Virus record (IMG/VR): IMGVR_UViG_3300038652_000029
Span: 1 to 20,533 of that record
Reading direction: 5' to 3' (one strand)
DNA from: a virus
Length of the DNA: 20,533 nt
Under the pieces are notes generated by a model. The model made no database searches. It was not told the origin of the DNA and worked only from the letters and a program-made list of their open reading frames with translations. Made by a program: the position numbers and the translations under genes. Below are positions 6,369 to 15,069 of the stretch, in pieces (position 1 is the stretch's first letter; each line of letters starts with the position of its first letter).

Positions 6369-6989
6369 ATGGGAATTGTAAAGAAAGAAGAAATAAACGA
6401 TATTGATCAAGTAGAAAGAGACTTGATTAAACAAGGTAAGCTTAAAGAGAATACAGGTAACCAGTACGTCAATAACAAGGAATTGTATAACGAGCTTATC
6501 AAATTTCATGAGAAGAAACTAGAATGTCTGGAACAGGGTCTGCCTATTCCACCATTCAACGACAAGATCGGTAGTGCAATTATACAGATTGCGACCAGAC
6601 GTTGTAACTCGCGTAGTTACTATCGGTATACCAACAGTTGGAAGGAGGAAATGATCTCCAACGCAATTGCGACAGCCGCCATCAGGGGTCACAATTTTGA
6701 CCCTAACAAGTCTAGTAATCCGTTCGCATACTTTACCCAGATTTGTGACTCCGCTATCAAGGAACAGATCAAGAAGGAAAAGAAGCAACTCTACATCAAG
6801 TACAAGTCTATTGACAACGCACGCGGGTACATGGCGCAGGAAGACGAGAACAGCAACGAAGACAACGTTTACCATGACGAGGTTGACATTGCGTATGAAG
6901 ATAGGTTAAAGTTCATCAATGACTACGAAGATCGAAACTTCTCAAAGAAGAAGGAAGAGAGCGAAGAAGATAAGGGGATTTTTAGATGA
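6369..6989 (+). CDS. 55: Late-transcription sigma factor, gp55-like
   Basis: gp55 is the small sigma factor that directs host RNA polymerase to TATAAATA-type late promoters and, in T4, works with the sliding clamp gp45. The 206-residue product (T4: 185) contains the family's YVNNKELYNELIKFHEKK near the start and the region-2-like segment SWKEEMISNAIATAAIRGHN followed by FDPNKSSNPFAYFTQI and KEKKQLYIKYKSID. The C-terminal tail is charged (KKKEESEEDKGIFR). The ATG has AGAGGAAAG about 9 nt upstream. It is the first gene after the four-promoter array. Its stop overlaps the next start (ATGA). Its presence supports reading the TAAATA motifs of this window as late promoters. Confidence 0.95.
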   Translation: MGIVKKEEINDIDQVERDLIKQGKLKENTGNQYVNNKELYNELIKFHEKKLECLEQGLPIPPFNDKIGSAIIQIATRRCNSRSYYRYTNSWKEEMISNAIATAAIRGHNFDPNKSSNPFAYFTQICDSAIKEQIKKEKKQLYIKYKSIDNARGYMAQEDENSNEDNVYHDEVDIAYEDRLKFINDYEDRNFSKKKEESEEDKGIFR

Positions 6990-7138
6990 ATGCATTCGAA
7001 ATATTTGTGACTATCTATATTGTGCTTTCGGCAGTGTGTTTGGCCGTCCTGTTTTTCAAAGTGGCGGACTTGGGGTGCGAAGATCGACACCTCCACAACC
7101 GAATCGACATTAACAAATGGACTGCAAAGACAGAATGA
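6986..7138 (+). CDS. Small single-span membrane protein, 50 aa
   Basis: A 51-codon frame starts in an ATGA overlap with gene 55 and ends in a TGA that overlaps the ATG of gene 47 (7135). Such double overlaps support real translation. Residues 5-25 (EIFVTIYIVLSAVCLAVLFFK) form one hydrophobic segment, followed by a short polar tail with Cys and His. The function is unknown; a small membrane-anchored accessory protein is the most one can say. Confidence 0.7.
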   Translation: MNAFEIFVTIYIVLSAVCLAVLFFKVADLGCEDRHLHNRIDINKWTAKTE

Positions 7139-8214
7139 GCGACAAAATTCTTTTGCTGACGGACACGCACCTTGGGGCTAGAAACAACTCCAAGGTGTTT
7201 CGCAATTTGTTCCGTGAATATTTTCGAGACGTGGTGTTTCCATACGTGGAAGAACATCAGATCAAGACCATTCTCTTCGGTGGTGATTTCTTTGACAACC
7301 GCAACTCCATTGGTCTGAACGAAATCGACTACGTACAGACAGAGTTTGTCCCCGCGCTTGAGCGCTCGGGCGCACACATGTACGCTGTGCCGGGCAACCA
7401 TGACGTTGCGTACAGAAACACCAACAGAGTCAACAGCCTGTCTATACTGAAGAACAGTCCTAACGTCACGGTATTCGAAGACGAGCTAGGCGTGATCAAG
7501 ACTGGTGGCAAGACGTTCGTCATGTGCCCGTGGATCAACGACGAGAACAGAGACGAGTTGTTAGAAGACCTGCTGTTCTATGCTGGCGATGACCATATTG
7601 TGTTCGGCCACTTCGAAATTGAAGGTGCGCTGATGTACAAGAATTCAAAAGCTTGTGAACACGGCATTGATCCGGTATTCTTTGCAAAATTTCATAAAGT
7701 TCTGAGCGGGCACTTCCACCATCCGTCCACCTATGGTAACATCGAGTACATTGGTGCGGTGTTCCACCTGAATTGGCAGGACTACAATGACTGGCGCGGG
7801 TTTCATGTCTATGACCCACAAGTCAACGAGTTTGAACACGTTGAAAACGAGTTCTGTCTGTTCACCGAACTGCAATACGGGAAGGACTTGCTAGAGGCTG
7901 GCGACGACGATATTGAAACGTTGTGTGAAGGCCAGATTGTAAGAATCGTCATTGATGAAGACTATGATCGGGTCGAGCTAAAAGACTTGGTGGCTCGTGT
8001 CGAGAACTGCAAGCCCGTAAGCGTCGATATTGTGGACAACACGATTGTAGACGCTAGCGACGGGGACGAAACCAATTGGCAAGACAACACCGGAAAGGAG
8101 TTGGGTGACTACGTTGAAGAATTTCTTGCCGACAGCGACAAGAAGCAAGAGTTGGCAACCATGTTTAATCGCGTGTATGATCAGGCAAAACAGGCAATGA
8201 ATGAGGTTGAATAA
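7135..8214 (+). CDS. 47: Recombination nuclease subunit, gp47-like (SbcD/Mre11 family)
   Basis: gp47 with gp46 forms the T4 SbcCD/Mre11-Rad50-type complex that resects DNA ends for recombination-dependent replication and degrades host DNA. This 359-residue protein has the metallophosphoesterase motifs in order: DTH (D10, H12), GGD (D51), PGNHD (N88, H89, D90), GHFE, and GHFH (192-195). The C-terminal 120 residues are acidic and would contact gp46. The ATG at 7135 fits the overlap with the small gene upstream; an in-frame ATG at 7117 lies further inside it and has no ribosome site. The stop overlaps the next start as TAATG. Confidence 0.95.
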   Translation: MSDKILLLTDTHLGARNNSKVFRNLFREYFRDVVFPYVEEHQIKTILFGGDFFDNRNSIGLNEIDYVQTEFVPALERSGAHMYAVPGNHDVAYRNTNRVNSLSILKNSPNVTVFEDELGVIKTGGKTFVMCPWINDENRDELLEDLLFYAGDDHIVFGHFEIEGALMYKNSKACEHGIDPVFFAKFHKVLSGHFHHPSTYGNIEYIGAVFHLNWQDYNDWRGFHVYDPQVNEFEHVENEFCLFTELQYGKDLLEAGDDDIETLCEGQIVRIVIDEDYDRVELKDLVARVENCKPVSVDIVDNTIVDASDGDETNWQDNTGKELGDYVEEFLADSDKKQELATMFNRVYDQAKQAMNEVE

Positions 8215-8408
8215 TGACTAGACATGAAGCGGCTATAATCAGTGCGTACACCGGAATCTTTATCGGTTATTTCACGGACTTCCATCGATACGTCGAGTAC
8301 CTAATGGATCGCCCTGTCATGACTTATGAACTAGATGACCCCGAAGTTTCGATCCGGATTAAGGAACTTGCCAAGCCAGATTTCATGAACATCGATGTAG
8401 CGGGTTGA
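8214..8408 (+). CDS. Small conserved phage protein, 64 aa
   Basis: Its ATG shares one base with the gene 47 stop, so it is translationally coupled. The sequence contains AAIISAYTGIFIGYFTDFHR, then a Pro-Val-rich middle and an ending of IKELAKPDFMNID. This pattern of an 'ISAYTG...F.DFH' start and 'KPDF' end is one I recall from short phage proteins of unknown function, but no activity can be assigned. Confidence 0.72.
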   Translation: MTRHEAAIISAYTGIFIGYFTDFHRYVEYLMDRPVMTYELDDPEVSIRIKELAKPDFMNIDVAG

Positions 8409-8409
8409 C

Positions 8410-8685
8410 ATGAAAAGAAGTGAAGTTCTGGACTACATCAAGAAGAACCACAAGGGCAGATGCTTTGGTCTAGCGTTCGTCAAGGCAGACGGGACGATTC
8501 GTCGCATGAACGCTAGAAAGAAGCATGTCGCCAGTCTCAAGGGTGGCGAATACAAGGGCAAGAACCCTGACGTTATGCCCGTGTATGACAACAACAATAA
8601 AGCATGGCGGTCATTCGACGTGAATCGCTTGCTTGAACTGCACATGAACGGAAAGAAATTCAGATGGAAACCGGAGAGTGACTAA
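8410..8685 (+). CDS. Small basic protein, probably SH3-like beta-barrel
   Basis: The 91-residue product is basic. Its core, FVKADGTIRRMNARKKH followed by PVYDNNNKAWRSFDVNRLLEL, resembles small phage proteins usually described as SH3-type beta-barrels ('KKDG.iR.mN' then 'vyD....g.R.....ril'). It could bind nucleic acid, but that is inference. It starts one nucleotide after the stop of the preceding gene and ends in a TAATG overlap with the next, inside the 47-46 operon. Confidence 0.72.
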   Translation: MKRSEVLDYIKKNHKGRCFGLAFVKADGTIRRMNARKKHVASLKGGEYKGKNPDVMPVYDNNNKAWRSFDVNRLLELHMNGKKFRWKPESD

Positions 8686-8867
8686 TGGCGGTAGTATATG
8701 ACGTAGTGTGCGACGAATGCGGTCATTCAATTGACGTTAGGAAAATGGAACTGGATACGGACGGCGACCTACATGTAAAGGAATGCGTATCTGTTGCCAA
8801 TACGCGAGGTTACGACGAGGGTTACACCGAAGGACGTGACGACGGCCTAGAGGAATGTGATGATTGA
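8685..8867 (+). CDS. Small acidic protein with a CxxC pair, 60 aa
   Basis: It begins in a TAATG overlap and overlaps gene 46 by 8 nt. The N-terminal VVCDECGHSIDV holds one CxxC pair (C9, C12), with one further Cys at about 34, which suggests half of a zinc ribbon or a redox pair. The C-terminal half is very acidic with a repeated GY-acidic pattern (RGYDEGYTEGRDDG). The function is unknown. The tight packing between genes 47 and 46 suggests co-production with the nuclease. Confidence 0.68.
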   Translation: MAVVYDVVCDECGHSIDVRKMELDTDGDLHVKECVSVANTRGYDEGYTEGRDDGLEECDD

Positions 8868-10563
8868 ATTCAAGGAAGTCGAGTACAAGAACATTCAGAG
8901 CGCAGGCAATCACCCGATCAAGATCAGCCTAGACCAGAGCCAGACCGTGTGCGTAGGCGGGTCTAACGGTTCCGGTAAGTCGCTGCTTTTGCAGGCCATC
9001 ACGTATTGCTTGTTTGGCAAAACCTTGTCTGGGATCAAGCTTAGCCAAGCGATCAACAGCATCAACAAGAAGAACCTGTTGGTCAAGACTTCGTTTGTCC
9101 GAAATGGCGAAGACTGGCAGGTTGTGCGTGGAGAAAAGCCAAAGAAGTTCGAAATCTGGCGCAACGGCGAAACGGTCGATCAGTACGCGAACGCTAGGGA
9201 TCAACAAAAGTTTTTGGAAATCATCTTAGGCATGGACTTCAAGACCTTTACCCAGATCGTGGTCTTGAACAAGGAACGCTACACCCCATTCATGGAAATG
9301 AGCGCAGCCGACCGGCGCAAAGTCGTTGAAGACGTGCTTGATATTTCTGTTTTCACGGTCATGAACGACGTGGTGAAACAAGAACTGAAGGCCATAAAGC
9401 GAGACGAAGCGAACATAGACAAAGAGCGCGAAGTCAAGCGGGCGAAAATGGACGGCCAACAACGGCTGATCGCCCAGATTCGTGAATCGATTGCGGAAGG
9501 CGAGCGAGAGATACAGAACCAAATCGACGACTACCATGCTAAAATCTGTAGAGAGCGCGACCGCATCGAAGAGGCTGATCAACAGTTGCAAGAGCTTAGC
9601 GTCAAGGGTTGGAAAGAGGTGAAAACCAAGCTCAAGGAGTTCAACTCCTTGGCAACCGACTTCGATGCGAAAGTCAAAACCGCGTCCAAAGGTTCACATT
9701 TCTTTGCCCAGAACGACCACTGTCCTACGTGCGAGCAAGGCATTGACGAGGACTTGCGTCAGGCCAAGATCAAAGAATTCGATACGCAAATCAAAGAAGT
9801 GCGGTCAACAGTTGGCGAGCTAGTAGAGGAAATCGAGAAGATCAGCCAAGAGGATCAACGGTTTGCCGAAATCGACATGGAGATCAACGAGCTTCAAAAA
9901 CAGGTTCGCGACCACGAGAGAAAGATTTCTCACTTGATGGAGAGCATTGAATCTGTTGAGAACCGGGCTGACAACGGCTCTCAAGGCGAAAAACTGGAAG
10001 AGAATGTCAACCTATATGAACAGATGGACAACGCCTTAGAAGAGCTTACAGACAGTCTCAGGCAGTGCATTGCCGACAAGGAACTTTATGACGAGTTGAG
10101 AACCGTGCTGGCGGACGACGGCGTGAAGTCGTTCATCATCAAAGACTATATCGAGTTGATCAACAAGAAGATCAATGACTACCTGAATTCGATGGGCTTC
10201 TATCTCAACATGCGGATAGACGAGAACTTCAGAGAGTCGTTCCATTCGATCAACCGAGACGGGTTCACGTATGAGAACTTGTCCACAGGCCAGAAGACTA
10301 GGGTCAGTATCGCTATCTGGTTGGCGCTCCTAGAGGTGGCGAGCGTGAAGAACAGCGTCAGCACCAACCTAGTCATGATTGACGAAATTTTGGAGCCGCT
10401 TGATGCCGAAGGGGTCAAGGACGTGATGCGTTTGTTTGCGGACAAGCTCAAACACAAGAACGTGTTCGTCATTACGCAAAGGTTTGACGAGTTTGAGGAC
10501 ATGTTTGAATCCGCGCTCAAATTCAGTCTCAACAACGGATTCACCGAAATGGAGGTTGCATGA
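8860..10563 (+). CDS. 46: Recombination nuclease ATPase subunit, gp46-like (SbcC/Rad50 family)
   Basis: gp46 is the SMC-like ATPase partner of gp47. The 567-residue protein (T4: 560) shows Walker A GSNGSGKS (34-41), a Q-loop region at TQIVVLNKERYTPFM, long coiled coils with a zinc hook CPTC (288-291) at the apex, the ABC signature LSTGQ (474-478), and Walker B LVMIDE (D508, E509) followed by a D-loop LEPLDAEG. The ATG at 8860 has AGAGG 6 nt upstream; a GTG directly before it is an alternative start adding one residue. The last codons and TGA overlap the -35 box of the gene 45 promoter. Confidence 0.96.
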   Translation: MIEFKEVEYKNIQSAGNHPIKISLDQSQTVCVGGSNGSGKSLLLQAITYCLFGKTLSGIKLSQAINSINKKNLLVKTSFVRNGEDWQVVRGEKPKKFEIWRNGETVDQYANARDQQKFLEIILGMDFKTFTQIVVLNKERYTPFMEMSAADRRKVVEDVLDISVFTVMNDVVKQELKAIKRDEANIDKEREVKRAKMDGQQRLIAQIRESIAEGEREIQNQIDDYHAKICRERDRIEEADQQLQELSVKGWKEVKTKLKEFNSLATDFDAKVKTASKGSHFFAQNDHCPTCEQGIDEDLRQAKIKEFDTQIKEVRSTVGELVEEIEKISQEDQRFAEIDMEINELQKQVRDHERKISHLMESIESVENRADNGSQGEKLEENVNLYEQMDNALEELTDSLRQCIADKELYDELRTVLADDGVKSFIIKDYIELINKKINDYLNSMGFYLNMRIDENFRESFHSINRDGFTYENLSTGQKTRVSIAIWLALLEVASVKNSVSTNLVMIDEILEPLDAEGVKDVMRLFADKLKHKNVFVITQRFDEFEDMFESALKFSLNNGFTEMEVA

Positions 10564-10584
10564 TGTAGCAGTTTTTGATATGAT
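10556..10584 (+). promoter_or_regulatory. Sigma70-type promoter for gene 45
   Basis: TTGCAT (10556-10561), a 17-nt spacer, and TATGAT (10579-10584) preceded by TGA, an extended -10. The -35 overlaps the gene 46 stop codon. It would start transcription near 10591, about 33 nt before gene 45, giving the sliding clamp its own early transcript in addition to read-through. Confidence 0.65.
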
Positions 10585-10623
10585 GACCGGATTATAACCT
10601 GAAGTTGAAATAAGAGGAAACCC

Positions 10624-11346
10624 ATGAGCATGAATCTATCTGCCGAAACGCTTAGCGCTTTCAAAAAACTGTATGAAGTGGATCAATCACTGAAGATCGA
10701 TTGTGAGGCCGTTGCCGAGGGTGGCGGCACCATCCTTCGCTCCAAGAGCGAGAACAACACCATGATGGCGCGCATGACCGTCCCAGACGAGTTTCCGCGC
10801 AACGTCCATATCTATGACTTGCGCGAGTTCATTTCTGTCATCAACATCGTGAATGATCCTAAGCTCGACTTCGATGACAGTCGCTTCGTTCTTATCGAGA
10901 GCGAGCAAGGCGATCAGCAGCTTCGCTATCTGGAAACGAATGCGAAAATGATCACGTCTTTCATTGATAAGGATTTGGAACTAAAGAGTTCCGACGTAGA
11001 GCTAGTCGTTACTGAAAAGCAACTCAAGTCCGTTCTGACCGCTGCTCAGACAATGCGTCTTGCATACGTGGGTTTCATCGGAGACGGCGAAAATGTTCGG
11101 TTCACGGCGTTCAACAAAAACGACGGAGACGAAAGCGAGACGAACAAGTTTAGCGTGAATGTAGGCAAAACAGACCTGACGTTCCGTATGTTCTACAAGC
11201 TGGAAGTCCACAACCTGAATGTGCTACAATCCGAAGGCGATCTTGCGTTTACCCTAGACGGGAAAAAGAAGATTTCCAATGTCGTTACCGAGAGCGGTAA
11301 GACGTTCTGGATCGCATTTGATTCGAATAGTGAAATCGAGGGCTGA
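10624..11346 (+). CDS. 45: Sliding clamp, gp45-like
   Basis: gp45 is the trimeric PCNA-like clamp that tethers the replicative polymerase and, in T4, activates gp55-dependent late transcription. The 240-residue product (T4: 228) starts MSMNLSAETLSAFKKLYEVD, similar in pattern to the T4 clamp. It contains VHIYDLREFISVINIVNDPKL with the clamp-typical LxxFL-like helix, and ends with a strand-rich domain (LDGKKKISNVVTESGKTFWIAF). Identification is supported by position directly before clamp-loader genes. The ATG at 10624 has AGAGG 6 nt upstream; a second ATG two codons later lacks good spacing. The stop lies one base before gene 44. Confidence 0.93.
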   Translation: MSMNLSAETLSAFKKLYEVDQSLKIDCEAVAEGGGTILRSKSENNTMMARMTVPDEFPRNVHIYDLREFISVINIVNDPKLDFDDSRFVLIESEQGDQQLRYLETNAKMITSFIDKDLELKSSDVELVVTEKQLKSVLTAAQTMRLAYVGFIGDGENVRFTAFNKNDGDESETNKFSVNVGKTDLTFRMFYKLEVHNLNVLQSEGDLAFTLDGKKKISNVVTESGKTFWIAFDSNSEIEG

Positions 11347-11347
11347 T

Positions 11348-12301
11348 ATGAGTTTGGACGCAAACATGAGGGAACCCCTCTGGGTGGAACGATATCGCCC
11401 GACCAAGATCGAAGACTGTATTCTCAAGACGGACGCTCAAAGGGTGTTGTCATCTATTGTCGAAGATGGTCATGTACCGAACATGTTGTTCTATGGTCCA
11501 CCGGGCACGGGCAAAACCACGGCGGCAAAGGCATTGTGTCAAGAGCTTGGCCTAGACTGGACCGTTGTCAACGCGTCTAACGAGCGTGGCCTCGACATGA
11601 TCCGCGAAAAGATTTACGGTTTTGCGTCTACGGTAAGCCTTGGCGGCAATGGTAAATGCTTCATCCTAGACGAAGCGGATTACCTCACGCCTAATGCTCA
11701 GTCGGCATTGCGTGCGGCTAGTGAAGAGCTTTCAAGCAATTGTTCGTTTGTCATGACAGCGAACTATCCTAACCGGATCATCGAAGCTCTGCACTCGCGC
11801 TTTACCGGCATGGATTTCTCCGCGTCTAAACAAGACTCCGAGAGGATGCAGGCCGAATTCTTCTTTCGCCTGACTGAAATCCTGTTTAACGAAAGCGTGG
11901 AGTATGACGAGCGCGTGTTGGCGGAAGTCGTGTCTAAGTTCTTCCCTGATAACCGCAAGATTTTGAACAAGCTTCAGCACTATGCCAAGGGCGGAAACGT
12001 CGTTGACGAAGGCATTCTGATGGAGATCGAGGAAGTCAATCTAGACTCGTTGATCGCCGCCATCAAAGACAAGAAGTTCAATCAGGTAAAGCAGTGGGCG
12101 GCTGACAACAAGGATAACGACACGTCTATCCTGTACGAAGGTCTGTACCAGCGTATGCGCGATATCGTCGTGCCTGACAGCATCCCAGACGCAATCATGA
12201 TTCTGGAAGAGGCACAGCGCTATGACGCTATCGTGCCGAGCAAAGAGCTTCACCTAGCCAGCACGGCGGTAGAGCTTATGATGGGGGTGGATTTCAAGTG
12301 A
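11348..12301 (+). CDS. 44: Clamp loader large subunit, gp44-like (AAA+)
   Basis: gp44 is the AAA+ ATPase that, with gp62, opens and loads the gp45 clamp. The product is 317 residues (T4: 319). It shows the family start LWVERYRPTKIEDCIL, Walker A GPPGTGKT (50-57), Walker B LDEAD (D108-D111), a sensor-1 region VMTANY, and the SRF arginine-finger motif (R151). The ATG at 11348 follows the gene 45 stop at once (TGATATG); the frame is open further upstream, but that would overlap gene 45. The last codon region is shared with the GTG start of gene 62 (GTGA). Confidence 0.96.
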   Translation: MSLDANMREPLWVERYRPTKIEDCILKTDAQRVLSSIVEDGHVPNMLFYGPPGTGKTTAAKALCQELGLDWTVVNASNERGLDMIREKIYGFASTVSLGGNGKCFILDEADYLTPNAQSALRAASEELSSNCSFVMTANYPNRIIEALHSRFTGMDFSASKQDSERMQAEFFFRLTEILFNESVEYDERVLAEVVSKFFPDNRKILNKLQHYAKGGNVVDEGILMEIEEVNLDSLIAAIKDKKFNQVKQWAADNKDNDTSILYEGLYQRMRDIVVPDSIPDAIMILEEAQRYDAIVPSKELHLASTAVELMMGVDFK

Positions 12302-12696
12302 AGAAAGAGCCGAGTCTGTTTGATTTTCTCAACGATATCACGCACAATAAGAGCGGTCTTTTTGAGAATGGTCAGACAAGAAATTACTCGGTTTTTATGG
12401 TCAACCGAGGACTTGGGCAACACTTGGACACGATATTGCTAGCCAATGAAATGAACAAGCGCCCAAACATGTCTGACCAAATGCATTACGATTTTTTGTT
12501 TCATAGCGTTGACGCAAAACGGAGGTACGGAAAATGGGCTAAGTCGGATGAAGACAATAAGGATTTGATCGAATTCTTACAGCACGAATACCAAATCGGC
12601 AAGGAAGTCGCGCTTGATTATCTCAAGGTTATTGGTAAGGACACAGTACAACAAATGAAATATGAACTACAAGATACAGGTGGAATACAAAAATGA
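12298..12696 (+). CDS. 62: Clamp loader small subunit, gp62-like
   Basis: gp62 is the single non-ATPase subunit of the gp44/62 loader. This 132-residue version is shorter than that of T4 (187) and resembles the shorter form known from other T4-like phages: SLFDFLNDIT, then YSVFMVNRGLGQHLDTILLA, MSDQMHYDFLFHSV, and KRRYGKWAK. The start is a GTG overlapping the gene 44 stop by 4 nt, with GGGGGTGG about 8 nt upstream. A GTG start and overlap fit coupled translation at a fixed ratio to gp44, as known for T4. Its stop overlaps the regA start (ATGA). Confidence 0.88.
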   Translation: MKKEPSLFDFLNDITHNKSGLFENGQTRNYSVFMVNRGLGQHLDTILLANEMNKRPNMSDQMHYDFLFHSVDAKRRYGKWAKSDEDNKDLIEFLQHEYQIGKEVALDYLKVIGKDTVQQMKYELQDTGGIQK

Positions 12697-13121
12697 AGTT
12701 TGATTACAACACTCCGGCAGAAATTGTTCTCCAATCGATGGTGGAAGTCGATTTCCCCGATGGGGCAGAAGACGGTTTCCGCAAGGTGAAGGAAACGCTA
12801 CAGCGTATGGGCGTGCCCTCGCGTCGAGATAACACGCTTTTCCAGACTGCGCACGTACTTCACAAGCAAGGCCGGTACTACATTTGCCACTTCAAGCAGA
12901 TGTTCGCAATCGATGGTCGAACCGCCGAATTGTCGGAAAGTGATATTGCCCGACGCAACCTTATTGTTAAGTATCTGACCGATTGGGGTATGACCACGCC
13001 CATTACCGACAACTGGCAATCACCAATGGGCGTCCCGCGTATGCTCAAGGTTCTTCGCCATAGCGAAAAGGACGACTGGAACCTCGAACCGAAATACAAC
13101 ATCGGTTTCAAGGCCGCGTAA
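12693..13121 (+). CDS. regA: Translational repressor RegA
   Basis: RegA binds the initiation regions of many early phage mRNAs, including those of genes 45 and 44 in T4, and represses their translation. The 142-residue product (T4: 122) has the RegA core FRKVKETLQRMGVPSRRDNTL, then QTAHVLHKQGRYYICHFKQM, FAIDGRTAELSESD and the end LEPKYNIGF, all parallel to T4 RegA (VKETLTRMGIA, HILQKKGLYYIVHFKEM, LVPKYTIGN). It has about 20 extra residues at the N-terminus. It closes the replication operon and is followed by a strong terminator rather than by the DNA polymerase gene 43 as in T4. Confidence 0.95.
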   Translation: MKFDYNTPAEIVLQSMVEVDFPDGAEDGFRKVKETLQRMGVPSRRDNTLFQTAHVLHKQGRYYICHFKQMFAIDGRTAELSESDIARRNLIVKYLTDWGMTTPITDNWQSPMGVPRMLKVLRHSEKDDWNLEPKYNIGFKAA

Positions 13122-13125
13122 CATC

Positions 13126-13147
13126 AGCCCGCCTAGGCGGGCTTTTT
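13126..13147 (+). terminator. Intrinsic terminator after regA
   Basis: The perfect 18-nt palindrome AGCCCGCCTAGGCGGGCT (13126-13143) forms a 7-bp stem with a CTAG loop and runs into T5. It starts 4 nt after the regA stop and lies only 17 nt before the next start, so the following gene depends on read-through or an unseen promoter. Confidence 0.92.
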
Positions 13148-13164
13148 ACTTAAACGATAAGAAC

Positions 13165-13767
13165 ATGAACACAATCACAATCGTAGCCAGCGGTCCTAGC
13201 CTGTCATTTTCACAAGTCGAGCTTGTTAGGCAGGCCATCGCTTCAGACAGAACCGAGTGTATGGCTGTCAACGATAACTACGTGCGCGTGCCCGAGTGCG
13301 GACACGTGTTCGCACTAGATATGAAGTGGTGGTACAGGAACTACGACAACATTCCTTTGACTGCCCAACTCTGGACTCTTGATACGGTCGAACAGAATTT
13401 CAAGAATTTCAAGAAGATGAAGGCCACTAGGCTTAACGGCATCCCGTTTACTAGGGAGTTCGGCGTATATGACGACAAGGTTCATCACGGCGGTAACAGC
13501 GGGTACGTAGCCATTCAACTCGCACGCATTCTCGGGTATGACAAGATCGTTCTTGTCGGATTTGACCACCAACATGCTGACGGGAAGCGTCACTGGTTTG
13601 GCGATCACGACATGTCTTATTACCGCAAGAACGCTGACGACGTTGATATCTGGCAAGACAAAATTGAAAATCTTGCTCTTGAACTAGATGACGTTGATGT
13701 GGTAAACTGCACGATTAACACCGCTATACAAGGCTTTAGAAGAAGCACACTCGAACAGGAGATTTGA
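13165..13767 (+). CDS. Rossmann-type MptE/DUF115-like protein, possibly glycan-related
   Basis: The 200-residue product begins with a beta strand and a glycine-rich turn (ITIVASGPSLSF, residues 4-15), as in the MptE/MAF-flagellin 'DUF115' and sialyltransferase-like folds. A central HHGGNSGYVAIQLARILGYD and the following KIVLVGFDHQH match the second nucleotide-binding half of these proteins. The likely role is transfer or handling of a nucleotide-linked group, but substrate and activity are unknown. It stands just after the regA terminator with only a weak ribosome site (GATAAGAAC), and is followed by dda after 6 nt. The nearby glycosyltransferase and methyltransferase genes support a surface- or DNA-sugar theme. 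Confidence 0.65.
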   Translation: MNTITIVASGPSLSFSQVELVRQAIASDRTECMAVNDNYVRVPECGHVFALDMKWWYRNYDNIPLTAQLWTLDTVEQNFKNFKKMKATRLNGIPFTREFGVYDDKVHHGGNSGYVAIQLARILGYDKIVLVGFDHQHADGKRHWFGDHDMSYYRKNADDVDIWQDKIENLALELDDVDVVNCTINTAIQGFRRSTLEQEI

Positions 13768-13773
13768 ACACAT

Positions 13774-15069
13774 ATGTCATTGAACGATAAACAATCGGAA
13801 GCAATGAAAGACGTTATTGCCGACGAGCGAAACCTATACATTTCTGGTCCGGGCGGGACAGGAAAATCGTTTGTGGTAAAGCACATCATGGAGCACTTTG
13901 GTGAAAGCACGGTGTTGCTAGCGCCAACAGGCATTGCTGCTCTCAGCATCGGGGGCGCGACCATTCATTCGGTTTTCAAGTTCCCGATCCGCATTCTGGA
14001 ACAGAAGGACTATAGCAACGTACATGGTGACGTACATGCGCTTTTTGGTCCTGATAGCCCGGTCAAACGCATTATCATCGATGAAATTTCAATGGTGCGA
14101 GCGGATATCATGGAAGCACTTGACTGCCAGCTTCGACGCGCTCGCAGAATCAAGAACGTGCCATTCGGCGGCATTCAGATGATCGTTGTTGGCGACTTCT
14201 ACCAGCTACCGCCTGTTGTAGTTGGAAACGAAAAGAAGGCTTTCTTCTCCGTCTATGATTCGCCATTCGCCTTCTCTACGCAAGCATGGTCAGCAGCAAA
14301 CTTCAAGCATATCGAACTGACCGAAGTCATGCGACAAAAGGACGAAGAATTCGTGTCCCACTTGCAAAATATTCGTCGCAAGTCCGAGGGATACGGCAAT
14401 AGCCTGAAGTACCTGAATTCGGTATCTGAGCAGAACTTGCATACGGTTCTGGACAATGACCCGACTTTCCTTTGCTCGACCAACCGCACAGCGGATCAGA
14501 TCAATGTCGAAAATTATGAATCAATTGACGACGAGGAAGAACACGTATTCCAGTCTACCCAATGGGGCGAGATCGGAGCTACGCCCGCGCCAAAGGAATT
14601 GAAGCTGAAGGTCGGGTGTAAGGTTATTCTGGTTGCGAACACCGATTCTTTCAAAAACGGGGAAATCGGTTATGTAGCCGGATTCTTGGAAACCGGGGAT
14701 ATCCACGTCGTCAAGGAATCGGATGAAAGCGACGTATTCGTAGGCAAGTACACGTGGGAAGAAAAAGACTACAGCATCAACTCTTCTGGCAAGCTCTATC
14801 CAGTGACCAAAAGCGGGTTCACACAATACCCGATGAAGCTAGGCTGGGCGGTTACTATTCACAAGTGTCAGGGCTTGACTCTCAAAAACGGCGTAATTGA
14901 TCTTGGCCGTGGTGCGTTCGCAAGCGGGCAAACCTACGTGGCATTGTCTCGAATCAAGAGTATTGACGGTCTGGCGATTATCAGCCCCATTCAAGAAAAG
15001 GACGTGATTGTAGATAAAGAAGTCAAGGATTTTTACAATAGCGGGTGCAAGGGGATTGGTCTGTTTTGA
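13774..15069 (+). CDS. dda: Dda/Pif1-like SF1B DNA helicase
   Basis: Dda is a 5'-3' SF1B helicase of T4 acting in early replication and in displacing proteins from DNA. The 431-residue product (T4: 439) shows Walker A GPGGTGKS (25-32), motif Ia LLAPTGIAALSIGGATIHSV, motif II IIIDEISM (D103, E104), motif III VVGDFYQLPPV, motif V TIHKCQGLTL, and motif VI YVALSRIKSIDGL. The motif Ia form is closer to cellular Pif1/RecD2-type enzymes than to T4 Dda as I recall it. The ATG at 13774 has AGGAG 12 nt upstream. Its stop overlaps the TTG start of the next gene. Confidence 0.92.
   Translation: MSLNDKQSEAMKDVIADERNLYISGPGGTGKSFVVKHIMEHFGESTVLLAPTGIAALSIGGATIHSVFKFPIRILEQKDYSNVHGDVHALFGPDSPVKRIIIDEISMVRADIMEALDCQLRRARRIKNVPFGGIQMIVVGDFYQLPPVVVGNEKKAFFSVYDSPFAFSTQAWSAANFKHIELTEVMRQKDEEFVSHLQNIRRKSEGYGNSLKYLNSVSEQNLHTVLDNDPTFLCSTNRTADQINVENYESIDDEEEHVFQSTQWGEIGATPAPKELKLKVGCKVILVANTDSFKNGEIGYVAGFLETGDIHVVKESDESDVFVGKYTWEEKDYSINSSGKLYPVTKSGFTQYPMKLGWAVTIHKCQGLTLKNGVIDLGRGAFASGQTYVALSRIKSIDGLAIISPIQEKDVIVDKEVKDFYNSGCKGIGLF

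Noticed and set aside
10575-10598. TTGATA...TATAAC as the gene 45 promoter
   Set aside because: The spacer is only 12 nt; TTGCAT-17-TATGAT with an extended -10 is a better fit.
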